NCBI RefSeq assembly: GCF_052119705.1
Contig: NZ_JBGQOP010000003.1
Coordinates: forward strand, 1-64,000
Source of the DNA: Oceanimonas sp052119705
Lineage (GTDB): Bacteria > Pseudomonadota > Gammaproteobacteria > Enterobacterales > Aeromonadaceae
Length of the DNA stretch: 64,000 nucleotides
Reading direction: 5' to 3'
Each line of letters opens with the position of its first letter. Position 1 is the stretch's first letter. Of the stretch, positions 8,005-16,983 are shown piece by piece. The notes under the pieces were generated by a model that was not told where the DNA came from, made no database searches, and was given only the letters and a program-made list of their open reading frames with translations. Position numbers and translations under genes: made by a program.

Positions 8005-9264
8005 ATGAGCCTGTTGGTACTGGGAATTAATCATAAGACAGCATCCGTCGCACTGCGCGAGCGGGTCGCATTTGGTCCTGAAGTTGCCCCTAGGGCGCTG
8101 CAGGAGTTGATGCGTACCCAAGGCGTAGGCGAGGCGGTGATCCTGTCCACTTGTAATCGCACCGAGCTCTATTGCAGTTTAGAGCCGGAGGGCGATAGCC
8201 ATCTGGTGCGTATGTGGTTACAAGATTTTCATCAATTGGATGAAGCTGAGCTCAACACTTGCCTGTATCAATATCACGGTGAAGAGGCGGTGCGGCACTT
8301 AATGCGTGTGGCCTGTGGCCTCGACTCTTTAGTGCTGGGCGAGCCGCAAATTTTGGGACAGATGAAACTGGCCTATAACCAGTCGCAAAAAGTGGGCAGC
8401 CTTAAAGGCACACTGGACCGCATGTTCCAAAAAACCTTCTCAGTGGCGAAACGGGTGCGCACCGAAACCGAAATTGGCGCCAGTGCCGTGTCGGTGGCTT
8501 TTGCCGCCGTGAGTTTAGCCAAGCGCATCTTCTCGGATTTAAGCCACACCAAGGTGTTATTGGTGGGGGCCGGTGAAACCATTGAGCTGGTAGCGCGCCA
8601 TTTAAAAGAGCAGTCGGTGAGCCAAATGATGGTGGCCAACCGCACGCTGGAGCGGGCGCAAACTTTGGCGAGCGAGTTTAATGCCCAAGTGATGACGCTG
8701 GAGCAAATTCCCGAATACCTGCCCAAGGCCGATATAGTCATCAGCTCTACCGCCAGCCCCTTGCCGATTATCGGTAAAGGCTTGGTGGAGCGAGCCTTGA
8801 AGGCGCGCCGCCAGCAACCGATTTTGTTTGTCGATATCGCAGTGCCGCGCGATATTGAGCCGGAAGTGGATGAGTTGAACGACGCGTATTTATATACGGT
8901 GGACGATCTGCAAGGCATAATTGAGCAGAATATGGCCACTCGCCAAGAGGCGGCGGGCCAAGCGGAAATTATCATAGAGGAAGAGCGTGACCACTTTATG
9001 GCTTGGTATCGATCCCTGGAGTCGGTCAAGCTCATTCAAGACTACCGCACCCACGCCGAGCAACTGCAGAGCCAAGAATTGATCTTGGCCCTGCAGGCCT
9101 TAGCGCAAGGTAAAGACAGCCAACAAGTAGTAGAGCGCTTGGCCCGTCGCCTGACCAATAAATTGATCCACACGCCGACTCGGGCGTTAAACCAAGCCGG
9201 CAAAGACGGCAATCAAGATTTGCTGACCGTGCTTGCCCATAATTTAAAACTTGGCCAGCATTAA
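8005..9264 (+). CDS. hemA: Glutamyl-tRNA reductase
   Basis: Reduces Glu-tRNA(Glu) to glutamate-1-semialdehyde, the first step of the C5 haem pathway. 419 residues. The catalytic Cys lies in LSTCNRTELYC (about residues 48-58), the specificity segment GLDSLVLGEPQILGQMK follows, the NADPH-binding fold is around VLLVGAGETIELVARHL, and there is a C-terminal dimerisation helix. It is the first gene of a hemA-prfA-prmC-sirB1-kdsA run on the plus strand. Confidence 0.98.
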   Translation: MSLLVLGINHKTASVALRERVAFGPEVAPRALQELMRTQGVGEAVILSTCNRTELYCSLEPEGDSHLVRMWLQDFHQLDEAELNTCLYQYHGEEAVRHLMRVACGLDSLVLGEPQILGQMKLAYNQSQKVGSLKGTLDRMFQKTFSVAKRVRTETEIGASAVSVAFAAVSLAKRIFSDLSHTKVLLVGAGETIELVARHLKEQSVSQMMVANRTLERAQTLASEFNAQVMTLEQIPEYLPKADIVISSTASPLPIIGKGLVERALKARRQQPILFVDIAVPRDIEPEVDELNDAYLYTVDDLQGIIEQNMATRQEAAGQAEIIIEEERDHFMAWYRSLESVKLIQDYRTHAEQLQSQELILALQALAQGKDSQQVVERLARRLTNKLIHTPTRALNQAGKDGNQDLLTVLAHNLKLGQH

Positions 9265-9301
9265 ATTCTAGCCAACACTCATAGCCACTCGGCGAGACCT
9301 G

Positions 9302-10387
9302 ATGAATAAATCCATATTAAGAAAGCTGGAAGGCCTGCAAGAGCGCCACGAAGAGATTCAAGCGCTGCTTAGCGAAGCGTCAGTGATCAACAATCAAGAG
9401 CAATATCGCGCCCTCACCAAAGAATATTCCCAGCTCGAAGACATAGTGGGCTGCTATGGGCGCTACTGTCAGGCCGAAGCCGACTTGGCCGCCGGTGAAG
9501 AAATGCTGGCAGAAGATGACGCCGAAATGAAGGCTATGGCCGAAGAAGAAATTGAGGCCGCCAAAGAAACCATAGAGACGCTCAGCCATGAGCTGCAGAT
9601 CTTGCTGCTGCCTAAAGATCCGAACGACGATAATAACTGCTTCTTAGAGTTGCGTGCCGGTGCGGGTGGTGATGAAGCGGCGATTTTTGCCGGCGACTTG
9701 TATCGTATGTATACCAAATACGCGGAACAACAGCGTTGGCAGATTGAAGTGGTGAGTGTGCACGAAGGCGAGCACGGCGGCTTTAAAGAACTGATTGCGC
9801 ACATTACTGGCACAGGCGTGTACGGCAAGCTCAAGTTTGAGTCGGGCGGTCACCGCGTGCAGCGCGTGCCAGAAACCGAATCTCAGGGCCGCGTGCATAC
9901 CTCTGCCTGTACCGTGGCCATTATGGCGGAAATTGCCGAAGCCGAAGCCATCACCATTAACCCCTCGGAAATTCGCGTCGATACTTTCCGCGCTTCCGGT
10001 GCCGGTGGTCAGCACGTTAACAAAACCGACTCCGCCATTCGTATCACTCACTTGCCAACGGGCTTAGTGGTGGAATGTCAGGATGGTCGCTCCCAGCATA
10101 AAAACCGGGCTCAGGCGATGAAGGTGCTGATCTCACGCCTAGCACAGCGCGAAGAAGATATTCGCCACGCCGCCGAGCAAGATGTACGCCGTAACCTGTT
10201 AAGTACCGGCGATCGCTCGGATCGTATTCGTACCTATAACTATCCCCAAGGCCGCGTCTCCGATCACCGCATCAACCTTACCTTGTATCGCTTACATGAA
10301 GTGTTGGAAGGAAATTTGGAGATGCTGACGCAGCCGATTCTGCAAGAACACCAAGCGGATATGCTGGCGGCCTTGGCTGATTATTAA
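9302..10387 (+). CDS. prfA: Peptide chain release factor 1
   Basis: Ends translation at UAA/UAG. 361 residues. The GGQ motif in RASGAGGQHVNKTDSAIR (about residues 226-243) contacts the peptidyl transferase centre; the stop-codon PxT-type loop lies in the preceding domain. It starts 37 bp after hemA and is followed by its own methyltransferase prmC. Confidence 0.98.
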   Translation: MNKSILRKLEGLQERHEEIQALLSEASVINNQEQYRALTKEYSQLEDIVGCYGRYCQAEADLAAGEEMLAEDDAEMKAMAEEEIEAAKETIETLSHELQILLLPKDPNDDNNCFLELRAGAGGDEAAIFAGDLYRMYTKYAEQQRWQIEVVSVHEGEHGGFKELIAHITGTGVYGKLKFESGGHRVQRVPETESQGRVHTSACTVAIMAEIAEAEAITINPSEIRVDTFRASGAGGQHVNKTDSAIRITHLPTGLVVECQDGRSQHKNRAQAMKVLISRLAQREEDIRHAAEQDVRRNLLSTGDRSDRIRTYNYPQGRVSDHRINLTLYRLHEVLEGNLEMLTQPILQEHQADMLAALADY

Positions 10388-10426
10388 TGGCCTTGGCCTA
10401 GTTCTTATGACCTTGGCAGAGTATTC

Positions 10427-11269
10427 ATGACCTTAAAAGAGTGGCGACACTGGTTGCGTGAGCAGCTTAAAGCGGGTGAATCGCCGGAGATAGATGCGGA
10501 TGTGTTGCTCTGTCATGTATTGACGAAACCGCGCAGTTTTATCCTCGCTTGGCCGGAATATGAGTTGAGTGAGCCAGAGCTTGCCGCCTTGAAGATGCTC
10601 ACGAAACGCCGCCAAATTGGTGAGCCCATCGCTCATTTAACTGGCGAGCGAGAGTTTTGGTCACTCAATCTCAAGGTGTCGCCCGACACCTTGATCCCCC
10701 GCCCCGACACCGAAATCATCATAGAAGCTGCCTTGGCACGTTTGCCTGATGCTCCCGCCACATTGGCGGATCTCGGCACTGGCACAGGTGCTATTGCGCT
10801 GGCGCTAAAAAGCGAACGTCCGCAAGATTCCATTTACGCCGTTGAATTTAATGCCAATGCGGCGGCACTGGCGCGGCTTAATAGCGAGCGTTTGAATTTG
10901 GCGATAGATGTGCGTCAAGGCAGCTGGTTTGAACCGCTAGCGGGCCTTAAATTTGACATGCTGTTGTCTAATCCGCCTTATATCGACGGCGCAGATCCGC
11001 ATTTGCAAGAAGGTGACGTACGCTTTGAGCCGGCTTCTGCGTTGGTGGCCGAAGAGGCTGGCATGGCCGATTTGCGGCATTTGATCCGCCAAGCGCCAGA
11101 ATATTTAAATGACAATGGTTGGCTGTTGCTGGAGCACGGTTGGCAGCAAGCGGCTTTGGTGCGCGATTATTTTACCGAGTTGGGGTTTCAGGCCGTAGCA
11201 ACGCTGTGCGATTATGGCGATAACGAGCGTATTACCTTGGCTCAATGGCCTGGGAGGCAGCATGTCTAA
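10427..11269 (+). CDS. prmC: Release-factor glutamine methyltransferase
   Basis: Methylates the GGQ glutamine of RF1 and RF2 using SAM. 280 residues: an N-terminal helical domain, SAM motif LADLGTGTGAIALAL (about residues 111-125) and the glutamine-binding NPPY motif in LLSNPPYIDG. Its last codons overlap the start of the next gene by 8 bp (ATGTCTAA), so the two are translationally coupled. Confidence 0.97.
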   Translation: MTLKEWRHWLREQLKAGESPEIDADVLLCHVLTKPRSFILAWPEYELSEPELAALKMLTKRRQIGEPIAHLTGEREFWSLNLKVSPDTLIPRPDTEIIIEAALARLPDAPATLADLGTGTGAIALALKSERPQDSIYAVEFNANAAALARLNSERLNLAIDVRQGSWFEPLAGLKFDMLLSNPPYIDGADPHLQEGDVRFEPASALVAEEAGMADLRHLIRQAPEYLNDNGWLLLEHGWQQAALVRDYFTELGFQAVATLCDYGDNERITLAQWPGRQHV

Positions 11270-12290
11270 TAGTAATGAGTTTGCTAAAAATATCCTGCTT
11301 GAAATCGACGAGCTTGAAACCGATGAGCTTAAGACTAACGAGCTTGAAACCGACCAGCTTGAAACGGACTTGTTTGAAGTCGACGAGTTCGAAACAGCGT
11401 TGCCGAATTCCTGCATGTTAAAAACCACTATCAGCGATACTTGGCAGCGGGATGGCTTGCCGAACCTGATGATGCTGGCGATGGATGTAGTGGAAAGTCT
11501 ATTTGGCCTTGAGGCGCGGGATCGCGGTGAAGTTGAACTGTTTGAGTTGGAAAGAGAGCTGGCCGACGAGCTCGACTCTCAACTAGGCTCTCTATCCGCT
11601 ACCGATACCCGCCCTATTTCAGGCCAAGCGCTGCTGGCTGCCTTATACGGGCCGTTAGGTTTTGTGGGTGACTGGGAGCGCTTCTTTGCGGTGGATAACT
11701 GCTTAATGGATCGGGTGCTGAGCCGCCGCCGGGGTATTCCGGTGAGTATGGCGGTGCTGGTGCTGTATTTATGTGAACGCTTTGGCATTCGTGCAGAAGG
11801 TATTAGCTTTCCGGGCCACTTCTTAGTGCGCATATTTAATGAGCCCACGGCTAATAGCGACAGCGAGTCGGAGAGTACCGACAGCTGCGACATCATAGAT
11901 CCTTTTACCGGCAAGGTATTAAGCCATCATCAGATAGAGCAATTGCTGCGCGGCGCGCGCGGTAACTTGGCGAAGCTTACGCCGCAACATTTAGTGCCTG
12001 CTGAGCCGTTAGAGGTGATCATGCGCCTGTTAAATGTGACTAAAGCGTCCTTTATTCATCATCAGCACTTTACCCATGCGCTGATGTGCAGCCAGTTGCT
12101 GTTAACGCTAAAGCCCGAGTGTCCGCTGGAGCGGCGTGACCGCGGATTTTTGTATGAGCAGCTCGAGTGCCATCAGTTAGCCGTGGATGACTTTGAATAT
12201 TTTATTGAACAGTGCCCAGAAGATCCGCTGGCCGAGGTGCTTAAAATACAAGCACTGGCCTTGGATTTGCTGCCGTCTGTGCTGCACTAA
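11262..12290 (+). CDS. sirB1: SirB1-family protein (transglutaminase-like + TPR) with acidic N-terminal repeat
   Basis: 342 residues from the ATG at 11262 inside the prmC stop region. The centre has the transglutaminase-like SirB1 domain (LMDRVLSRRRGIPVSMAVLVLYL, GISFPGHFLVRI). The C-terminus is a TPR-like pair of helices. Biochemical function of the family is unproven. Unusually, residues about 13-45 are a run of Glu/Asp/Leu/Thr pentads encoded by 15-bp repeats, absent from typical SirB1. E. coli has sirB2 between prmC and sirB1; it is missing here. Confidence 0.88.
   Translation: MSNSNEFAKNILLEIDELETDELKTNELETDQLETDLFEVDEFETALPNSCMLKTTISDTWQRDGLPNLMMLAMDVVESLFGLEARDRGEVELFELERELADELDSQLGSLSATDTRPISGQALLAALYGPLGFVGDWERFFAVDNCLMDRVLSRRRGIPVSMAVLVLYLCERFGIRAEGISFPGHFLVRIFNEPTANSDSESESTDSCDIIDPFTGKVLSHHQIEQLLRGARGNLAKLTPQHLVPAEPLEVIMRLLNVTKASFIHHQHFTHALMCSQLLLTLKPECPLERRDRGFLYEQLECHQLAVDDFEYFIEQCPEDPLAEVLKIQALALDLLPSVLH
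11298..11397 (+). repeat. 15-bp minisatellite within sirB1
   Basis: Six full 15-bp units and one partial, consensus CTTGAAACCGACGAG, each adding five residues of type LETDE. The units have diverged by a few bases each but keep the frame. Confidence 0.85.
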
Positions 12291-12326
12291 TGTCTTTGCA
12301 CAACACCTTCTTCTTTAGGAATTGCG

Positions 12327-13175
12327 ATGAAAACTGTTTATATCAACCAAATCCCCGTTGCTAACGATAAACCTTTTGTGTTGTTTGGCGGCATTAACGT
12401 GCTTGAGTCTCGCGACTTGGCACTGCGCTCGGCGGAGCACTTCGTTAAGGTGACTGAGAAGCTCGGCATTCCTTATGTGTTTAAAGCCAGCTGGGACAAA
12501 GCCAATCGCTCCTCCATTCATTCTTATCGCGGCCCAGGCCTTGAAGAGGGCATGAAGCTGCTGCAAGAAGTGAAAGATACGTTCAACGTGGCCATCATCA
12601 CCGACTTGCACGAGCCTCATCAGGCGGCACCCGTGGCCGAAGTGGCCGATGTTATTCAGCTGCCGGCTTTCTTGGCGCGCCAAACCGACTTGGTGGAAGC
12701 CATGGCCAAGACGGGGCGAGTGATCAACATCAAGAAGCCGCAGTTTTTAAGCCCCGGGCAAATGAAAAATATCGTCGATAAGTTTATCGAATGCGGCAAC
12801 GATCAACTCATGCTGTGCGAGCGTGGCGCCAACTTCGGTTACGACAATCTCGTGGTCGACATGCTGGGCTTTGGCGTGATGAAAAAAGCCACTGACGGCG
12901 CGCCTATTATTTTTGACGTCACTCATGCGCTGCAATGCCGCGACCCATTAGGTGAAGCTTCAGGTGGGCGCCGCGAGCAAATCGTCGACTTGGCTCGCGC
13001 AGGACTGGCCACCGGCATGGCCGGCTTGTTCTTAGAAGCGCACCCAGATCCAGCCAACGCCAAATGCGATGGCCCCAGCGCCTTGCCATTAGCCAAGTTA
13101 GAACCGTTTTTGGCGCAATTGAAAGCGCTCGACGATCTAATTAAGAGCTTTGCGCCGCTGGATACTTCGAACTGA
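12327..13175 (+). CDS. kdsA: 2-dehydro-3-deoxyphosphooctonate aldolase (KDO-8-P synthase)
   Basis: Condenses PEP with arabinose 5-phosphate to KDO-8-P for the LPS inner core. 282 residues with FVLFGGINVLESRDLALR, KASWDKANRSSIHSYRGPG, the NFGYDNLVVDM strand and FDVTHALQCRDPLGEASGGRREQ. It ends the hemA operon, as in E. coli; a heptad array and a terminator follow. Confidence 0.98.
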   Translation: MKTVYINQIPVANDKPFVLFGGINVLESRDLALRSAEHFVKVTEKLGIPYVFKASWDKANRSSIHSYRGPGLEEGMKLLQEVKDTFNVAIITDLHEPHQAAPVAEVADVIQLPAFLARQTDLVEAMAKTGRVINIKKPQFLSPGQMKNIVDKFIECGNDQLMLCERGANFGYDNLVVDMLGFGVMKKATDGAPIIFDVTHALQCRDPLGEASGGRREQIVDLARAGLATGMAGLFLEAHPDPANAKCDGPSALPLAKLEPFLAQLKALDDLIKSFAPLDTSN

Positions 13176-13177
13176 AT

Positions 13178-13205
13178 GTGAGGAGTGAAGCGTAAGGTGT
13201 GAGGG
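13178..13205 (+). repeat. Heptad array 1 after kdsA
   Basis: GTGAGGA, GTGAAGC, GTAAGGT and GTGAGGG begin 2 bp after the kdsA stop. The first two units are identical to those after the TauE-type gene at 4340. Confidence 0.75.
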
Positions 13206-13224
13206 GGGTAAAGACAGAACTGCC

Positions 13225-13273
13225 AAGCACCAAACACTAAGCGCCCAGCACCGAGCGCCCAGCTCCGAGCTAA
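13225..13273 (+). repeat. Heptad array 2 between kdsA and its terminator
   Basis: Seven contiguous 7-nt units: AAGCACC, AAACACT, AAGCGCC, CAGCACC, GAGCGCC, CAGCTCC, GAGCTAA. This is the longest NAGCRCC-type array in the window and runs up to the terminator hairpin. Confidence 0.85.
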
Positions 13274-13277
13274 AAAC

Positions 13278-13312
13278 AAACCCCGGGTCTGCATGCAGAC
13301 GCGGGTTTTTTT
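13278..13312 (+). terminator. kdsA terminator
   Basis: An imperfect stem built around ACCCCGGGTCTGC / GCAGACGCGGGT is followed by seven T on the plus strand. Confidence 0.85.
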
Positions 13313-13460
13313 ATGTTTTGTTTTTGTAGTGTGCTAATTTATTCGGCACGGTTTGGTTTTTATTTTTTGTCTAAATATCCCGCTACGCGGCCGACGAAAC
13401 TCTTTGTCTAACAAAAGTGCCGGACTACAAAATATACCGTTTTTTGTTTTTATGCCGCCT

Positions 13461-13543
13461 TCCTGATGGCCATCAGGATCTCGATGTTGGTTTTGTAGGC
13501 GAACGCTTGCTCTCGCATTACAACCCGGGCGTAAATCTTTAAA
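13461..13543. repeat. Dispersed intergenic repeat, copy 1
   Basis: It begins with TCCTGA, an inverted TCAGGATCTCGAT, and ends with CGTAAATCTTTAAA. The same ends and spacing occur at 44251-44353. Inside is the 24-bp block shared with 3488-3511. The rest of 13313-13550 shows no gene. Confidence 0.6.
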
Positions 13544-13550
13544 CTCATAT

Positions 13551-13585
13551 AAAAACCCCAAACCTAGGCTTGGGGTTTTGTTTTT
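13551..13585 (-). terminator. fadE terminator (bidirectional)
   Basis: The stem AAAACCCCAA / TTGGGGTTTT has a CCTAGG core and T-runs on both strands. It lies about 55 bp past the fadE stop. Confidence 0.75.
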
Positions 13586-13639
13586 CTTGCTACTCACTAA
13601 ATCATGCGGATTAAGATTTGTGAGTGCCGAATTTTACTT

Positions 13640-16114
13640 TCAGTTTTTGGCTGGGCGCTTGGTGCTTGGCGCTGCATTTTTGTTATACAGCGCATTACTA
13701 AACTGCTCCTTGTTGGCGGCCAAATCGATGGGCGCGAAGTCATCGACGTTAATAGTGCGCAGCCGGCTTACCTCGGCGCGGGCTAACAAATCAGCTTCCT
13801 CTTTCATGATGATATCGGCGCTCAACGCCTCAACACCCAAGGCGTCTAAGCCGGTGAAGGGACGACGACCCAGCACATCGACAATTTTGTTAAAAATGGG
13901 CTCTGCCTGCTGAATATCGATAAAGGCTTGCTCTAACATACCCAGCGGATTGCCTTCCTCGGCGCTTAGATACAAGCCCTGAGCCAGCGCATCGCGCACA
14001 GGGCCAGATGTTTGTAAGCTACGAGCCACCTTATGATCCAAACGGTCCGAGGGCGGCACAAAAGGTGCACCCCACGGCATAATGAGCACCTTTAACAACT
14101 TGCCGATAATCGGTGAGGGGAAATTATCAAGCAGTTCGACTAAGGCCATTTGCGCCTGATATAAGCCGTCTTGGCAGGCCCAGTGCACCAGTGGCAGCAA
14201 TGCCTCGGGGCGTCCCTCATCGTTAAAGCGCTTTAGAGTCGCGGACACTAAATACAGCTGGCTGAGCACGTCGCCTAAGCGCGCCGATAAGCGCTCTTTG
14301 CGTTTTAGCTCGCCGCCAAGTGTGGCCATGGCTACATCTGATAAGAAGCTTAAGTTGGCACTTAAGCGATTCATTTGGCGATAGTAGGGCGCGGTGGCGT
14401 CGCTTACCGGTGTCGAGCTAAAGCGGGCATTGGTTAAGCCTAACCAGAAGCTGCGCACCTTGTTGCTGATGGCAAAGCCTAGGTGGCTAAATACGGCTGC
14501 ATCAAATTGAGCCAACGCCTTTTGTGCATCTGGCTCTTGTACCGAGAGCATTTCTTTTAGCACATAAGGATGACAGCGGATGGCCCCTTGGCCGTAAATG
14601 ATCATGCTGCGGGTCAGAATATTGGCGCCTTCTACTGTGATGGCGATGGGGGCGCCCTGATAGCCGCGCGCCAAGTAATTATTAGGGCCTAGGCAAATGC
14701 CTTTGCCGCCGTGAATGTCCATGGCGTCAATTAAGCTTTGTTGACTGCGATGAGTGAGATGATATTTAACGATGGCCGAAATCACCGAGGGCTTTTCGCC
14801 CAGATCGATCCCCGTTACTGTGAGCATGCTTGCCGCATCCGACAAATAGGCATTACCGCCGAGGCGTGCCAACGGCGCTTCAATGCCTTCCATCTTGCCG
14901 ATGGGCATGCGGAACTGGCGACGAATGCGGCTGTAAGCGCCGGACGCCAAGGCCGAGAGTCGCGTGCCGGCGGTGCCGGTGGAGGGCAGGGTAATACCGC
15001 GACCCACCGACAAACACTCGGTCAACATACGCCAGCCTTGGCCAGCCATATCCGGCCCGCCGATAATAAAGCTCAGGGGCACGAACACGTCTTTGCCCTG
15101 TGTGGGGCCATTTTGAAAAGGGACGTTCAGTGGCAAGTGGCGTCGACCAATCGTAATCCCAGGCAAGTCTGTGGGGATCAAGGCACAGGTAATGCCTAAA
15201 TGCGGCTTATCGCCCAACAAGCCGTCTGGATCGTGCAGCTTAAAGGCTAAGCCTAAGACGGTGGCTATGGGGGCCAGCGTAATGTAGCGCTTGTTCCAGT
15301 TAAGGCGCATACCCAGCACTTGCTCGCCTTGCCAGTCGCCCATAACGATCACGCCGGTATCGGGAATGGCTCCGGCATCGGATCCGGCTTCTGGGCCGGT
15401 GAGTGCGAAGCAGGGGATGTCTTCGCCCGCCGCTAAGCGCGGTAAATAATAGTCTTTTTGCTCAGGTGTGCCGTAATGCTGCAGTAATTCGCCTGGGCCT
15501 AAGGAATTCGGCACGCCGACGGTGGAGGCCAGTACGGCACTGGTGCCACACAGCTTTTGTAATACCCGAGACTGGGCATAAGCCGAAAATTCTAAGCCGC
15601 CATACTGTTTTTCGATGATCATGGCGAAAAACTTATGTTCTTTTAAGTAGGCCCACACCTCGGGGGAAAGATCCGCCAACTCGTGGGTTACTTCCCAGTC
15701 GTTAGTCATGCGACAGACCTCATCAACCGGCCCGTCAATAAAGGCTTGCTCTTCAGCGCTCAGTTGCGGCCTAGGATAATTATGCAGCGTTTGCCAATTC
15801 GGTTTGCCGCGAAACAGCTCGGCTTCCCACCAAGTGGTGCCGGCTTCGATGGCTTCGCGCTCCGTGGTCGACATCTCCGGCATTATGCCTTTATAGACGC
15901 GAAACATGGGCGTACTGAGTAAGCTGATACGCAGCGGTAATAGGTTTAATACTCCCGCCACCACGGCAAACACCAGCCAGCTCGCAGCACCCACTTCACC
16001 CCAAAAGGTACCGGCTAATAACAGCACGGCGCTAAACAGCGTGAAACGTTGCAAGCTAGCTCGGCGGTAAGCCAATACTCCCCATACCAGTACTAACAGC
16101 AGTAGGGTAATCAT
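13640..16114 (-). CDS. fadE: Acyl-CoA dehydrogenase FadE
   Basis: First step of fatty-acid beta-oxidation, acyl-CoA to 2-enoyl-CoA, FAD-dependent, membrane-associated. About 824 residues (E. coli 814). Two N-terminal membrane helices (residues about 2-60) precede the dehydrogenase domain, with GVPNSLGPGELLQHYG and CFALTGPEAGSDAG. The ATG at 16114 has AAGGAG six bases upstream; a TTG one codon earlier is less likely. The last dozen codons (from about 13675) are read from a GGCGCTT-type heptad array, which supplies the stop, so the C-terminus is partly repeat-derived. Confidence 0.95.
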   Translation of the reverse strand: MITLLLLVLVWGVLAYRRASLQRFTLFSAVLLLAGTFWGEVGAASWLVFAVVAGVLNLLPLRISLLSTPMFRVYKGIMPEMSTTEREAIEAGTTWWEAELFRGKPNWQTLHNYPRPQLSAEEQAFIDGPVDEVCRMTNDWEVTHELADLSPEVWAYLKEHKFFAMIIEKQYGGLEFSAYAQSRVLQKLCGTSAVLASTVGVPNSLGPGELLQHYGTPEQKDYYLPRLAAGEDIPCFALTGPEAGSDAGAIPDTGVIVMGDWQGEQVLGMRLNWNKRYITLAPIATVLGLAFKLHDPDGLLGDKPHLGITCALIPTDLPGITIGRRHLPLNVPFQNGPTQGKDVFVPLSFIIGGPDMAGQGWRMLTECLSVGRGITLPSTGTAGTRLSALASGAYSRIRRQFRMPIGKMEGIEAPLARLGGNAYLSDAASMLTVTGIDLGEKPSVISAIVKYHLTHRSQQSLIDAMDIHGGKGICLGPNNYLARGYQGAPIAITVEGANILTRSMIIYGQGAIRCHPYVLKEMLSVQEPDAQKALAQFDAAVFSHLGFAISNKVRSFWLGLTNARFSSTPVSDATAPYYRQMNRLSANLSFLSDVAMATLGGELKRKERLSARLGDVLSQLYLVSATLKRFNDEGRPEALLPLVHWACQDGLYQAQMALVELLDNFPSPIIGKLLKVLIMPWGAPFVPPSDRLDHKVARSLQTSGPVRDALAQGLYLSAEEGNPLGMLEQAFIDIQQAEPIFNKIVDVLGRRPFTGLDALGVEALSADIIMKEEADLLARAEVSRLRTINVDDFAPIDLAANKEQFSNALYNKNAAPSTKRPAKN

Positions 16115-16159
16115 CAATAACTCCTTGTCCGCGGCCGTGGATCAACTTGGGTTAAGTTG

Positions 16160-16176
16160 CTGTGGTCTGACCTGTC
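16160..16176. promoter_or_regulatory. Candidate FadR operator upstream of fadE
   Basis: CTGTGGTCTGACCTGTC matches the core TGGTC-N-GAC-N-TGT of FadR sites. It lies about 45 bp upstream of fadE in the divergent fadE/gmhA region. E. coli fadE is a known FadR target; that FadR acts here is inferred. Confidence 0.5.
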
Positions 16177-16396
16177 TTTGCAATTAGTTGTAAATCATAC
16201 AAATGTTTAAATCAAGTTAATGGCGATCAGTAAAGTGTTAAATGTGAGGGCAAATGAAAGTATAAACGCCAGCCTTACTTGCAGCTGATTTTATGTGTTC
16301 TACTGCCATATGCTCTGGCACTATGTTTAGGCCATGCTTCCCGCTGTGGGTGACTTATGCCAAAATAGCTTTTTATCGTAACTGAGAGGCAATTTC

Positions 16397-16978
16397 ATGT
16401 ATCAGGATCTGATCCGTAGCGAACTGACCGAAGCCAGTGAAGTGCTCAATCGCTTCTTAGCCGATGACGCTAATCTGCAAGCCATAGAACAAGCCGCCAA
16501 GTTATTGGCCGAGCGCTTTAAAGCCGGTGGTAAGGTTTTGTCTTGTGGTAACGGTGGCTCCCATTGCGATGCCATGCATTTTGCCGAAGAGCTGACTGGT
16601 CGTTATCGCGAGAATCGCCCGGGTTATGCGGCGATTGCTATTTCAGATCCCAGCCACCTTTCTTGCGTGGCCAACGACTTTGGCTTTGAGTTTGTGTTTT
16701 CGCGCTACTTAGAAGCCGTCGGCCAATCGGGAGACGTGCTGTTTGGCTTGTCGACCAGCGGTAATTCAAAAAATATTATCAACGCCATTAGTGCGGCTAA
16801 AGCCAAAGGCATTAAGGTGATTGCACTGACCGGTAAAGACGGCGGTCAAATGGCCGGTTTGGCGGACATAGAAATTCGCGTGCCGCACTTTGGCTATGCG
16901 GATCGCATTCAAGAAGTGCACATTAAGATTATTCATATCTTGATCCAATTGGTCGAAAAAGAAATGGAGCATGCGTAA
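16397..16978 (+). CDS. gmhA: Sedoheptulose 7-phosphate isomerase
   Basis: First step of ADP-heptose synthesis for the LPS inner core. 193 residues. SIS-fold phosphosugar site: SCGNGGSHCDAMHFAEELTGRY (about residues 51-72) and GLSTSGNSKNI; the catalytic His lies in the C-terminal segment VHIKIIHILI. Arrangement divergent from fadE and followed by yafJ, as in E. coli. Confidence 0.97.
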   Translation: MYQDLIRSELTEASEVLNRFLADDANLQAIEQAAKLLAERFKAGGKVLSCGNGGSHCDAMHFAEELTGRYRENRPGYAAIAISDPSHLSCVANDFGFEFVFSRYLEAVGQSGDVLFGLSTSGNSKNIINAISAAKAKGIKVIALTGKDGGQMAGLADIEIRVPHFGYADRIQEVHIKIIHILIQLVEKEMEHA

Positions 16979-16983
16979 CCACT

